NCBI GenBank assembly: GCA_024402835.1
Contig: JAKSSZ010000044.1
Span: forward strand, 1-5,710
DNA length: 5,710 nt
Direction: 5' to 3'
Source: Alphaproteobacteria bacterium
GTDB lineage: Bacteria > Pseudomonadota > Alphaproteobacteria > Rs-D84
The notes under the pieces are model-generated. The model worked only from the letters and a program-made list of their open reading frames with translations, had not been told where the DNA came from and made no database searches. This document shows, piece by piece, positions 1 to 5,710 of the stretch (the first letter of the stretch is position 1; every line of letters starts with the position of its first letter). A program made the translations under genes and the position numbers.

Positions 1-1266
1 CATATAGACACAAAAACAGGTGATGAAATCATAAAGAAAACAACATGGAACGAAAAATTATCTTTGTTATTGGAACAAACATTGCTTAGTTTGGAAGAAT
101 TTAAATTACAAAAATCTATACAACGTAAAGTGCGTGAAAAAATGGAGCAAGGACAAAGACAAATGCTACTCCAAGAACAAATGAAAGCAATTCAAGAAGA
201 AATGGGTGATGAAAGCGAAGAAGTAAGCACACAAAAAATCAAAAATAACATAGAATCTTCCGATATGCCGAACGAGGCAAAAGAAAAAGCATTGTCCGAA
301 TTCAAAAGAATGAGAACACTATCCCCCATGTCCCAAGAAGGTGGATTATTAAAGACATATCTTGATGAATTATTAAGTATGCCATGGAAAAAACAAGACA
401 AATTCCATATAGATTTAAAACAAGCACGTAATATCTTGGATTCCGAACATTCTGGAATGTTGGAAGTCAAAGAAAGAATCTTGGAACATATTGCTGTTAT
501 GAAAAAAACCGGCAAAAATCACGGAAACACTATTTGTTTTGTTGGCGCGCCTGGTGTTGGTAAAACTTCATTATGTAAATCTATTGCAGATGCTTTGGGA
601 CGTAAATATTGCCGTATTTCATTGGGTGGCATATCGGACGAAGCGCATTTTCGTGGTCACAGAAAAACCTATATTGGCGCACAATGTGGCCGTATAATGG
701 ATGCACTTAAACGTTGCAAAACTAATAACCCTGTTATCGTATTGGATGAAATAGATAAAATGGGACATGATTGGCGCGGCGATCCAGAATCTGCATTATT
801 GGAAATATTGGATCCTGAACAAAATAAAACTTTTCGTGACCATTATTTGGAAGTAGATTTTGATTTATCAAATGTATTATTTATTGCAACGGCTAATTCA
901 TTGAATATGTCCAGTGCATTAAAAGACCGTATGGAAATAATAGAAATCCCGGGATATACAATGGATGAAAAAATCCATATTGCACGCGAACATTTGCTTA
1001 AACGCGCAGCACACAACAATGGTTGGGATATAAATAACATTGAAATATCAGATAAAGCATTGGAATATCTTATACAGAACTATACTTCCGAACAAGGGGT
1101 CAGAAATCTACAAAGGGTTTTAGAGACACTTTTAAGAAGAACTTTATTAGAAAATGATGGTGAAGATACAAAAACAAACTTTACTATTGAAAAAATAGAG
1201 AAATTGTTGGCTTTACATAGCCAAAATACAGGTCCATCAAAAATAGGTTTCAGCGCCAGATTATAA
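1..1266 (+). CDS. lon: Lon-type AAA+ unfoldase lacking the protease domain (5' partial), with C-terminal IGF tail
   Basis: The frame is open from base 1, so the true start and most of the N-terminal substrate-binding domain lie outside the window; the TTG at 64 is internal. Visible in order are the Lon helical/coiled-coil segment (about 90-390, with LQEQMKAIQEEMG and a MPW motif), Walker A GAPGVGKT (544-567), the pore-loop region with GHRKTYIGA (about 652-684), Walker B VIVLDE (733-750), sensor 1 Asn in ATANS (895-897), the arginine-finger Arg in LKDRM (928-930), and the lid with sensor 2 Arg in GVRNLQR (1102-1104). ATP-driven unfolding should therefore be intact. Bacterial Lon normally continues about 200 residues into a Ser-Lys protease domain. 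Here the protein ends about 25 residues after the lid, with tail GPSKIGFSARL and TAA. No protease remnant is present, because tsaB starts 11 bp later. Family assignment is very sure. Self-contained proteolysis is excluded unless the assembly is wrong; docking to ClpP through IGF is inferred. Confidence 0.93.
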   Translation, partial: HIDTKTGDEIIKKTTWNEKLSLLLEQTLLSLEEFKLQKSIQRKVREKMEQGQRQMLLQEQMKAIQEEMGDESEEVSTQKIKNNIESSDMPNEAKEKALSEFKRMRTLSPMSQEGGLLKTYLDELLSMPWKKQDKFHIDLKQARNILDSEHSGMLEVKERILEHIAVMKKTGKNHGNTICFVGAPGVGKTSLCKSIADALGRKYCRISLGGISDEAHFRGHRKTYIGAQCGRIMDALKRCKTNNPVIVLDEIDKMGHDWRGDPESALLEILDPEQNKTFRDHYLEVDFDLSNVLFIATANSLNMSSALKDRMEIIEIPGYTMDEKIHIAREHLLKRAAHNNGWDINNIEISDKALEYLIQNYTSEQGVRNLQRVLETLLRRTLLENDGEDTKTNFTIEKIEKLLALHSQNTGPSKIGFSARL

Positions 1267-1269
1267 AGG
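1265..1269 (+). promoter_or_regulatory. Ribosome-binding site of tsaB
   Basis: AAAGG lies 8 nt before the tsaB ATG and overlaps the last two bases of the lon TAA (1264-1266). Ribosomes finishing lon therefore sit on the tsaB initiation region. This supports one transcript with translational coupling and shows the lon stop belongs to an organised gene junction. Confidence 0.7.
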
Positions 1270-1277
1270 TTTATATC

Positions 1278-1808
1278 ATGTATTTAATAATAAACACTTC
1301 GGGTAAAGATATTGAATTATTATTGAACGATAAATACTTGAAAATACAAGCCGAAAAACAAGCAATCGGTTTGCCGACCGCTGTAAAAACTATTTTGGAA
1401 CAAAACAACACAACAATGGCTGATTTAACTGCTGTGGGTGTTGTTGTGGGTCCCGGCAGTTTTACGGGTATTCGTATGGGTATAGCATACGCCAAAGGGT
1501 TATCTATTGGATTAAATATACCTGTTATCCCAATAACCGCATTTGATTTATATTTATATTCAAATCCCGATGCTTTTGTTGCTATAGATTCTGGCAAAGG
1601 TGATTTTTTTGTTGCAACCAAAACAATGGCTCCATGTATAATGGATATAGATACTGTTGAAACAGAACAAATGAAATGTCCACAAACAGTTGGCCATTTA
1701 CCATTTGATTTAACAAATGCAATACATATTGTCAAAGAAAAGTTAAATAATAAAAATACAGAACCTGTTATTCCATTATATTTACGTCCAAGTTATGTTG
1801 AAAAATAA
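1278..1808 (+). CDS. tsaB: TsaB, t6A tRNA modification complex subunit
   Basis: TsaB (YeaZ) is a cytoplasmic ASKHA-fold protein. It dimerises with TsaD and, with TsaE and TsaC-derived threonylcarbamoyl-AMP, supports t6A formation at A37 of ANN-decoding tRNAs. The hallmark GPGSFTGIRMG (residues 58-68) and the following AYAKGL helix identify it. The N-terminus MYLIINTSG matches the first strand of the fold, where the family usually has a DTS motif. The C-terminus PLYLRPSYVEK resembles the usual TsaB ending, so the protein is probably complete. At 176 residues it is shorter than typical TsaB (about 220-230), the reduction being internal. The ATG at 1278 has a good AAAGG site. It sits between lon and rimI and shares its last base with the rimI start (TAATG). 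Identification is confident. Confidence 0.9.
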   Translation: MYLIINTSGKDIELLLNDKYLKIQAEKQAIGLPTAVKTILEQNNTTMADLTAVGVVVGPGSFTGIRMGIAYAKGLSIGLNIPVIPITAFDLYLYSNPDAFVAIDSGKGDFFVATKTMAPCIMDIDTVETEQMKCPQTVGHLPFDLTNAIHIVKEKLNNKNTEPVIPLYLRPSYVEK

Positions 1809-2194
1809 TGTTTAAAGAACTATCCGATTTACACAAAAAATGTTTTCCAGAAAGTCCATGGTCGGACAAAGATTTTGCCGAATTAAAACAATCCGGATGT
1901 GAAATTATCATGTCACAAAACGCATTTATAGTATGGCGTGTTACACTGGATGAAGCAGAAATTATTACGATTGGTGTTGCACCAGAACAACGGCGTACAG
2001 GTATAGCAACAGCAATGTTGTGTATAATAGAAAAAACATTGAAAGAACAACAAGTTAAAAAACTTTTCTTAGAAGTATCTTCACAAAATATAGCCGGTAT
2101 AAATATGTATAAAAAACAAGGGTTTAACCAGGTTGGAATTCGCCCAAAATACTATGCCGGAACAGATGCTTTGATAATGGAAAAAGATTTATAA
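1808..2194 (+). CDS. rimI: RimI-type GNAT N-acetyltransferase
   Basis: This 128-residue GNAT enzyme uses acetyl-CoA to acetylate the N-terminal amine of a protein; in E. coli the substrate is ribosomal protein S18 (formerly RimI/bS18). The N-terminus HKKCFPESPWSDKDF is RimI-like. The acetyl-CoA pyrophosphate loop QRRTGIA (residues 61-67) follows strand ITIGVAPE. LFLEVSSQN (about 86-94) and MYKKQGF (100-106) are the later GNAT motifs. RPKYYAG (112-118) carries the conserved tandem Tyr of the RimI active site. The gene is somewhat shorter than E. coli RimI (148). Its ATG overlaps the tsaB stop by one base and no strong Shine-Dalgarno is visible, so translation is probably coupled to tsaB. The tsaB-rimI pairing is a common bacterial arrangement and supports RimI over a generic GNAT, although the exact target is not provable from sequence. 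Confidence 0.85.
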   Translation: MFKELSDLHKKCFPESPWSDKDFAELKQSGCEIIMSQNAFIVWRVTLDEAEIITIGVAPEQRRTGIATAMLCIIEKTLKEQQVKKLFLEVSSQNIAGINMYKKQGFNQVGIRPKYYAGTDALIMEKDL

Positions 2195-2213
2195 TTCAGA
2201 ATTTATAAAATCT
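2180..2213 (-). terminator. AT-rich inverted repeat at convergent stops, possible terminator of the helicase transcript
   Basis: Bases 2185-2197 (AGATTTATAATTC) and 2199-2213 (GAATTTATAAAATCT) form an imperfect inverted repeat with two single-base bulges. It is centred on the overlapping stop codons of rimI and the helicase. Read on the - strand, the hairpin is followed at once by five T (complement of 2180-2184), as in a factor-independent terminator. On the + strand no T-run follows. The stem is almost all A-T and therefore weak, so this is a candidate only. Confidence 0.35.
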
Positions 2214-3466
2214 ATAACTCGGGAATCAAAAATTATATCACTGGAACGCAACGGCGTTGCTATATGCATATCAGATGCATGTCTGGTTCGCGATAACGCG
2301 ACATAAGTTTGTCCATGTGCAAATGCGCCACGCGATATATCTATTATAACCTTACTCAATGTTTTACCCTGTGCTTTGTGAATTGTCATGGCATACCCCA
2401 AAGTTATAGGGAATTGTTTATAATAACCAACCTCATTTTCTATGATTTTATCATCAGCATCTCTGGAATATTCTATTTTTTCCCATTTTTCTGGTTTTAC
2501 TGTAACAACTTCGCCACCAGAAGAATCTAATAACCTAACTTTTATCTCGCCATGTCCCAAACTTTCAACACGCCCCATAGAACCATTATACCATTTTGAT
2601 GAATTTTTAACAAAAACGACCAAAGCACCCTGCTTTAATTTTAATTCTTTTGGTGCTGGAAAATCATCACCAGAAAACTCACCAGAAACCAAACCATTAT
2701 ATTGAAACAAAGGTGCATTTATACGCGATAATTTATCAAAATTTATTCTTTCAGCGACCGGTTTAAAAGGCGTAATTATTACTGCATTATTTTTAATTTC
2801 ATCGTTGATAATACTACATTTATTAAAAAACTCAAGTGATTCAATATTATTGTTTCTTAGCCGTTTTAAGTTATCAAGTAATTCAACATCATTCTGTCTG
2901 TAAACAGTATCAAATTCATACCGACAAAAGCCGGCTCTTTTGTAAACATTTGAATCAAAAAAATATGCGTTTTCATATCCATATTCTTGTTTATAATAAT
3001 CTTTTGATGCATTAGTTATAACAGGTGGTAATTGAAACAAATCGCCAATCGCAACAACTTGAATTCCACCAAACGGTTCATTGTTTCTGCGAGCATATCT
3101 TGCCAAAATATCTATGGCATCTAACAGATCAGGTGCAACCATAGATATTTCATCTATGATTATCATATCCGTAGCATTTAAAATATTACGTGGTTTTGCC
3201 TTTAATTTTAATAATTCTGGAAATATAAAATCACGTGGCTGTATTTGGAACAACGAATGTATTGTTTGCCCCCCGATATTTAACGCAGATACCGCTGTGG
3301 GACATGCACATATAATTCTTTTTTTAGAAGCACGTTTTAGATAACTTATAAACGTTGATTTACCTGTTCCCGCCTGCCCCAAAATAAGAGTATTTGAATG
3401 AGTATGCTCTATGGTATTAAAAGCATCTTTTTGATTTTGGTTTAAAATATCAACTATTTCGGACAT
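2189..3466 (-). CDS. Pif1/RecD2-like superfamily 1B DNA helicase
   Basis: This 425-residue ATP-dependent helicase is complete and expected to translocate 5'-3' on single-stranded DNA, as Pif1 and RecD2 enzymes do. Motifs in order: Walker A GQAGTGKST (residues 30-38, Lys36); motif Ia around CPTAVSALNIGGQTIHSLF (55-73), a Pif1-typical sequence; Walker B IIIDEISM (102-109, Asp105-Glu106); motif III GDLFQLPP (141-148); a YRQ motif IV; HKAQGKT (363-369); and motif VI YVALSRT (388-394). The segment before HKAQGKT (KQFPITLGYAMTI) also matches the Pif1 pattern. No extra nuclease or zinc domain is seen; the length is near the minimal core. The start at the CAT complement 3464-3466 lacks a clear Shine-Dalgarno, so initiation may be weak or leaderless. 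It is divergent from the 3535 gene and converges on rimI with a 6-bp overlap. Likely roles are DNA repair or replication; the exact pathway cannot be read here. Confidence 0.9.
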   Translation of the reverse strand: MSEIVDILNQNQKDAFNTIEHTHSNTLILGQAGTGKSTFISYLKRASKKRIICACPTAVSALNIGGQTIHSLFQIQPRDFIFPELLKLKAKPRNILNATDMIIIDEISMVAPDLLDAIDILARYARRNNEPFGGIQVVAIGDLFQLPPVITNASKDYYKQEYGYENAYFFDSNVYKRAGFCRYEFDTVYRQNDVELLDNLKRLRNNNIESLEFFNKCSIINDEIKNNAVIITPFKPVAERINFDKLSRINAPLFQYNGLVSGEFSGDDFPAPKELKLKQGALVVFVKNSSKWYNGSMGRVESLGHGEIKVRLLDSSGGEVVTVKPEKWEKIEYSRDADDKIIENEVGYYKQFPITLGYAMTIHKAQGKTLSKVIIDISRGAFAHGQTYVALSRTRHASDMHIATPLRSSDIIFDSRVIDFINSEL

Positions 3467-3501
3467 GTGTAATATATATCTAGCACAAAAAGCATCTTTT
3501 T
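3419..3501. repeat. Pair of AAAAGCATCTTTTT direct repeats flanking the helicase start
   Basis: The same 14 bases occur at 3419-3432, inside the first helicase codons, and at 3488-3501, in the divergent intergenic gap, 69 bp apart. Each copy is itself a small interrupted palindrome, AAAAG-CAT-CTTTT. This could be a paired operator controlling the helicase and the divergent gene. In DNA this AT-rich it could also be chance, since the first copy also encodes protein (KDAF). Confidence 0.3.
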
Positions 3502-3534
3502 TTTATTTCAGTTTTAATAAAAAAGGTGATAAAT
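3467..3534. promoter_or_regulatory. Divergent intergenic region between helicase and 3535 gene
   Basis: This 68-bp gap must hold the transcription starts of both outward-facing genes unless they begin further away. On the - strand a TATA-rich stretch (complement of 3471-3479) lies directly before the helicase ATG and could act as a -10 element of a very short-leader transcript; no convincing -35 is seen. On the + strand TTTAAT (3513-3518) is a possible -10, also without a clear -35. An 8-base T-run lies at 3497-3504. Confidence 0.3.
3524..3530 (+). promoter_or_regulatory. Ribosome-binding site that fixes the start at 3535
   Basis: AGGTGAT matches the complement of the 16S rRNA 3' end (AUCACCU) over seven bases and ends 4 nt before ATG 3535. 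It decides the start: the in-frame GTG at 3526 lies inside this site and is not a credible initiator. Confidence 0.65.
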
Positions 3535-5034
3535 ATGATTTTGTGTTTATATATCATATATGTAGTAATATATGTATTTCTCGGGGGTTTAATGCGCAAA
3601 AATGATAATTTTTTCTTGAAAATATTTTGGTTGCTGACAATAGAATTGATGGCGACTATACCAAATTATAAAAAACAACCAAATTTTCAACAAAACAATG
3701 AAACAACAGATATTGTTTTATCAAAGATACCTGTTTTCCAATCTGTAGAACGCGTTAGTTATCACACAGACACCACATCACAGGGAAACACGTTATTATA
3801 TTACTGTAATGGAGACATCACACGTCTGTATGTAGAAGGCAATAACAATTATAAAATGCAACTCCCCTATTTTGCACACGAAAACTGGCACCACCATAAC
3901 GATAAAACAAATTACAGAAACTTTACAAACTTGACTCCCCAAGAATACGTTAAATTATGTGCTTGGGATGAAATATCCGCAAATCTTTGCGCTATTTTGA
4001 CAGCCAGATATGAATATATATATTCTAAAGACAAACAACAAGTCATTAAAAATTATCAAAACACATATATGAAATTCTATTTTGATGCGATAAAGAACAA
4101 GTCAATAAAACCAAATGCAAACGAGATTTCCCCAAAAGAATGTGCTTTTATAATAAACGGCACAAAAAACATGTGGATGAAAAAATATTGGTCGCTGTAT
4201 GTTAATAATTTTATAAAAAGAATTAGTTATCGTATGAATAATTTAAATCCAACAGTAAATTCTGTTGATTATTATATCTCTTTACGTAATCAAATGCTAA
4301 ATATTGGTGGAATAAATTTTGGTATTTACTTGAAAAACGACATAACACCAAATACCAAATTGTTATTAACAATGGAACAAATGTATAAAACAAATTGTTT
4401 TAAACAAGATTGGCAAGACATTGCCACAAACATCATGAATCATGAACAGCTATTATCGGGATTCACACAGCCACAACAAGAAGAATTTTTAAAACATATT
4501 GCTATCGTAACCACATTAAAAAATGTTTTATCAAAATTTGACTACCAAACATTGATTTCTGACCCCAAAATTATAATAAATAACTATAACAGCATAAAAC
4601 AAACCTTTTATCACAACAAATGCTTTTACGATTGGTTCTATCATATTCCAAAAGATAATTTCTGCTTGTTTTATGGCGACAAAAGGTTCTTTTACAGTTG
4701 CGTTACAGATTTATATAAATACAAAGATATAAATTTAGTGGATATTATCGGTAAAAAAAATATATTTTCAGACAATTTTGCAAATACTGACTTTTCCTTT
4801 ACACAATTACCAACAGTATCAAATAATACACAAAACAATGAACATCATAAATCAGAAACACAATACATAGATTTACCGAATTTTTCACAACCCATATTGG
4901 TCAATCCAACCAAAGCACAACAATATCAAATACAAAAAGCAATTCGGACATTTGAAGATTTTCCACAAGTTTTAAAAGAATGTGATACCCCTGCACAAAT
5001 CAAATATCTGCAATCACAGTCGCAACAGCGATAA
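3535..5034 (+). CDS. Uncharacterised protein with HExxH motif, putative zinc metallopeptidase
   Basis: I do not recognise a named family. The protein has 499 residues. Residues 2-19 are hydrophobic (Leu, Ile, Val, Tyr), followed by MRKNDN and a second hydrophobic stretch (about 27-43), so the N-terminus may be a membrane anchor or signal. Later in-frame ATGs at 3592 (behind GGGGG) and 3649 are alternative starts. Residues 113-122 read FAHENWHHHN, an HExxH zinc motif (His115, Glu116, His119). Residues 143-150 read AWDEISAN; Glu146, 27 residues after His119, is positioned like the third ligand of gluzincin peptidases. The rest is rich in Asn, Lys, Tyr and Gln, with aromatic patches near 360-385 and a polar Gln-rich C-terminus. 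It stands alone, divergent from the helicase, and the next gene starts 41 bp later. Coding is secure; protease activity and export are inferred. Confidence 0.75.
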   Translation: MILCLYIIYVVIYVFLGGLMRKNDNFFLKIFWLLTIELMATIPNYKKQPNFQQNNETTDIVLSKIPVFQSVERVSYHTDTTSQGNTLLYYCNGDITRLYVEGNNNYKMQLPYFAHENWHHHNDKTNYRNFTNLTPQEYVKLCAWDEISANLCAILTARYEYIYSKDKQQVIKNYQNTYMKFYFDAIKNKSIKPNANEISPKECAFIINGTKNMWMKKYWSLYVNNFIKRISYRMNNLNPTVNSVDYYISLRNQMLNIGGINFGIYLKNDITPNTKLLLTMEQMYKTNCFKQDWQDIATNIMNHEQLLSGFTQPQQEEFLKHIAIVTTLKNVLSKFDYQTLISDPKIIINNYNSIKQTFYHNKCFYDWFYHIPKDNFCLFYGDKRFFYSCVTDLYKYKDINLVDIIGKKNIFSDNFANTDFSFTQLPTVSNNTQNNEHHKSETQYIDLPNFSQPILVNPTKAQQYQIQKAIRTFEDFPQVLKECDTPAQIKYLQSQSQQR

Positions 5035-5037
5035 AAC

Positions 5038-5066
5038 TTGCAGAAACACGCGTTATACGATAAAAT
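5038..5066 (+). promoter_or_regulatory. Candidate sigma70-type promoter of the flavoprotein gene
   Basis: TTGCAG (5038-5043) and TAAAAT (5061-5066) are separated by 17 bp. The -10 matches consensus at five of six positions; the -35 matches only in TTG. Transcription would start near 5073, a few bases before ATG 5076. No Shine-Dalgarno lies in between, so the message may be leaderless or nearly so. Chance matches are common in AT-rich DNA. Confidence 0.35.
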
Positions 5067-5075
5067 AATTATATT

Positions 5076-5710
5076 ATGAAACAATATGACGTTATTATTA
5101 TTGGTGCGGGTGCTGCGGGATTATTTGCGGGTATAACATTGGCCACACGCAATCGCAACACATTAATTTTGGACAAAGGTGATTCTGTTGCGCGTAAAGT
5201 GGCTATTTCTGGTGGTGGTAATTGTCATTTTACGAATTTGTCCGCCACAAACCAACCTTATCATGGTAAAAATCCGGCTCTTGTATGCTCTGCTCTGGCA
5301 CAATTTTCGCCGACAGATATGTTAAATTTCGTAAAATCTAAGAATATAGAATATATTGAACCAGAACCAAACAGATTTTTCTGCAAAAATGGCGCAAATA
5401 ATATAGTTGATGCTTTATTACCATCTAATAAATATATTCATATAAAACAAAATACAAACGTTATAAGTATACAAAAAGAAAACGACAAATTTATAGTTAT
5501 AACAGATACAGACATATTCAAATCAGAATCTGTTATCGTAGCGACGGGTGGCATATCATATCAACATTTGTGTGTTTCCGATATTGGTTATAAAATAGCA
5601 AAACAATTAGGATTATCCAATGAAGATTTCATTGATTATAATACAAAAAAAGATGGATTAGAAAAAAGAAATATGAATATAAATAAAATTCAACTTAAAA
5701 AATATAAGGA
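5076..5710 (+). CDS. YhiN/HI0933-family FAD-dependent oxidoreductase, N-terminal part (3' partial)
   Basis: The first 211 codons are visible and the frame is open to the window end. The N-terminus is a Rossmann dinucleotide-binding fold: strand YDVIII, then GAGAAG (residues 10-15), ending at acidic Asp33, which should bind the FAD ribose. RKVAISGGGNCHFTN (40-54) is the HI0933-family signature, usually SGGGRCNFTN; here Arg and Asn are replaced by Asn49 and His51. VIVATGGISY (153-162) is the second FAD contact, followed by DIGYKIAKQLG (169-179). Members are flavoproteins of poorly defined reaction. After about residue 180 the sequence no longer resembles the family's usual proline- and PALV-containing stretch and becomes very Lys/Asn-rich; this may be lineage divergence or a sequence join. 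ATG 5076 is the first start in frame after the stop-rich leader. Family call is confident. Confidence 0.88.
   Translation, partial: MKQYDVIIIGAGAAGLFAGITLATRNRNTLILDKGDSVARKVAISGGGNCHFTNLSATNQPYHGKNPALVCSALAQFSPTDMLNFVKSKNIEYIEPEPNRFFCKNGANNIVDALLPSNKYIHIKQNTNVISIQKENDKFIVITDTDIFKSESVIVATGGISYQHLCVSDIGYKIAKQLGLSNEDFIDYNTKKDGLEKRNMNINKIQLKKYK

Noticed and set aside
64..66. TTG at 64 as the lon start
   Set aside because: The same frame is open to base 1, the residues before it still fit the Lon N-terminal domain, and there is no ribosome-binding site.
192..515. 107-codon open frame on the - strand inside lon
   Set aside because: It is antisense to conserved Lon sequence and resembles no protein I know.
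1200..1290. Frameshift or programmed recoding that would restore a Lon protease domain past 1264
   Set aside because: No slippery site is evident, and all sequence after the stop is occupied by the well-conserved tsaB, so there is nothing to read into.
1271..1735. 154-codon open frame on the - strand antisense to tsaB
   Set aside because: It mirrors the tsaB coding frame, has no recognisable motif and no ribosome-binding site, and tsaB itself is clearly coding.
2309..2705. Two overlapping + strand open frames within the helicase gene
   Set aside because: They are shadows of the opposite-strand helicase coding sequence, with no initiation signal or motif.
3526..3528. GTG start for the 3535 gene
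   Set aside because: It lies within the AGGTGAT ribosome-binding site that correctly serves ATG 3535.
1..5710. tRNA, rRNA, CRISPR array, insertion sequence or riboswitch
   Set aside because: No cloverleaf, regular repeat-spacer pattern, transposase or long structured leader was seen; the gaps are at most 68 bp.

Overview
The window is a strongly AT-rich bacterial segment that uses the standard genetic code: Trp is TGG and every visible stop is TAA. It is densely packed, with short gaps and overlapping genes. The lon, tsaB and rimI set, the Shine-Dalgarno sites, the low GC and a Pif1-like helicase suit a small-genome, probably host-associated proteobacterium. An alphaproteobacterium of the gut or endosymbiont type is my best guess. 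No rRNA or marker gene here proves it.

Left block, + strand: a 5'-partial lon (1-1266), tsaB (1278-1808) and rimI (1808-2194). They form a tight operon: the tsaB ribosome-binding site overlaps the lon stop, and tsaB and rimI share one base. TsaB is the partner of TsaD in t6A tRNA modification. RimI is the N-acetyltransferase commonly found beside it.

Middle: a Pif1/RecD2-like superfamily 1 helicase on the - strand (2189-3466). It converges with rimI and overlaps it tail to tail by 6 bp inside an AT-rich inverted repeat. A 68-bp divergent gap separates it from a 499-residue + strand protein (3535-5034). I recognise no named family for that protein, but it carries HExxH plus a downstream Glu, the pattern of a gluzincin-type zinc metallopeptidase. 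Right edge: the start of a YhiN/HI0933-type flavoprotein (5076 to the window end).

The main discovery candidate is the lon gene. Its AAA+ unfoldase module looks complete (Walker A, Walker B, sensor 1, arginine finger, sensor 2), but the coding sequence stops where the serine-lysine protease domain should begin, and tsaB follows at once. The short replacement tail ends GPSKIGFSARL. This contains Ile-Gly-Phe, the tripeptide that ClpX and ClpA use to dock on ClpP, in a context (IGFSA) much like the ClpX loop. My hypothesis is a Lon-derived unfoldase that has lost its own protease and borrows ClpP. The truncation and tail are read directly from the sequence; the ClpP partnership is inference.
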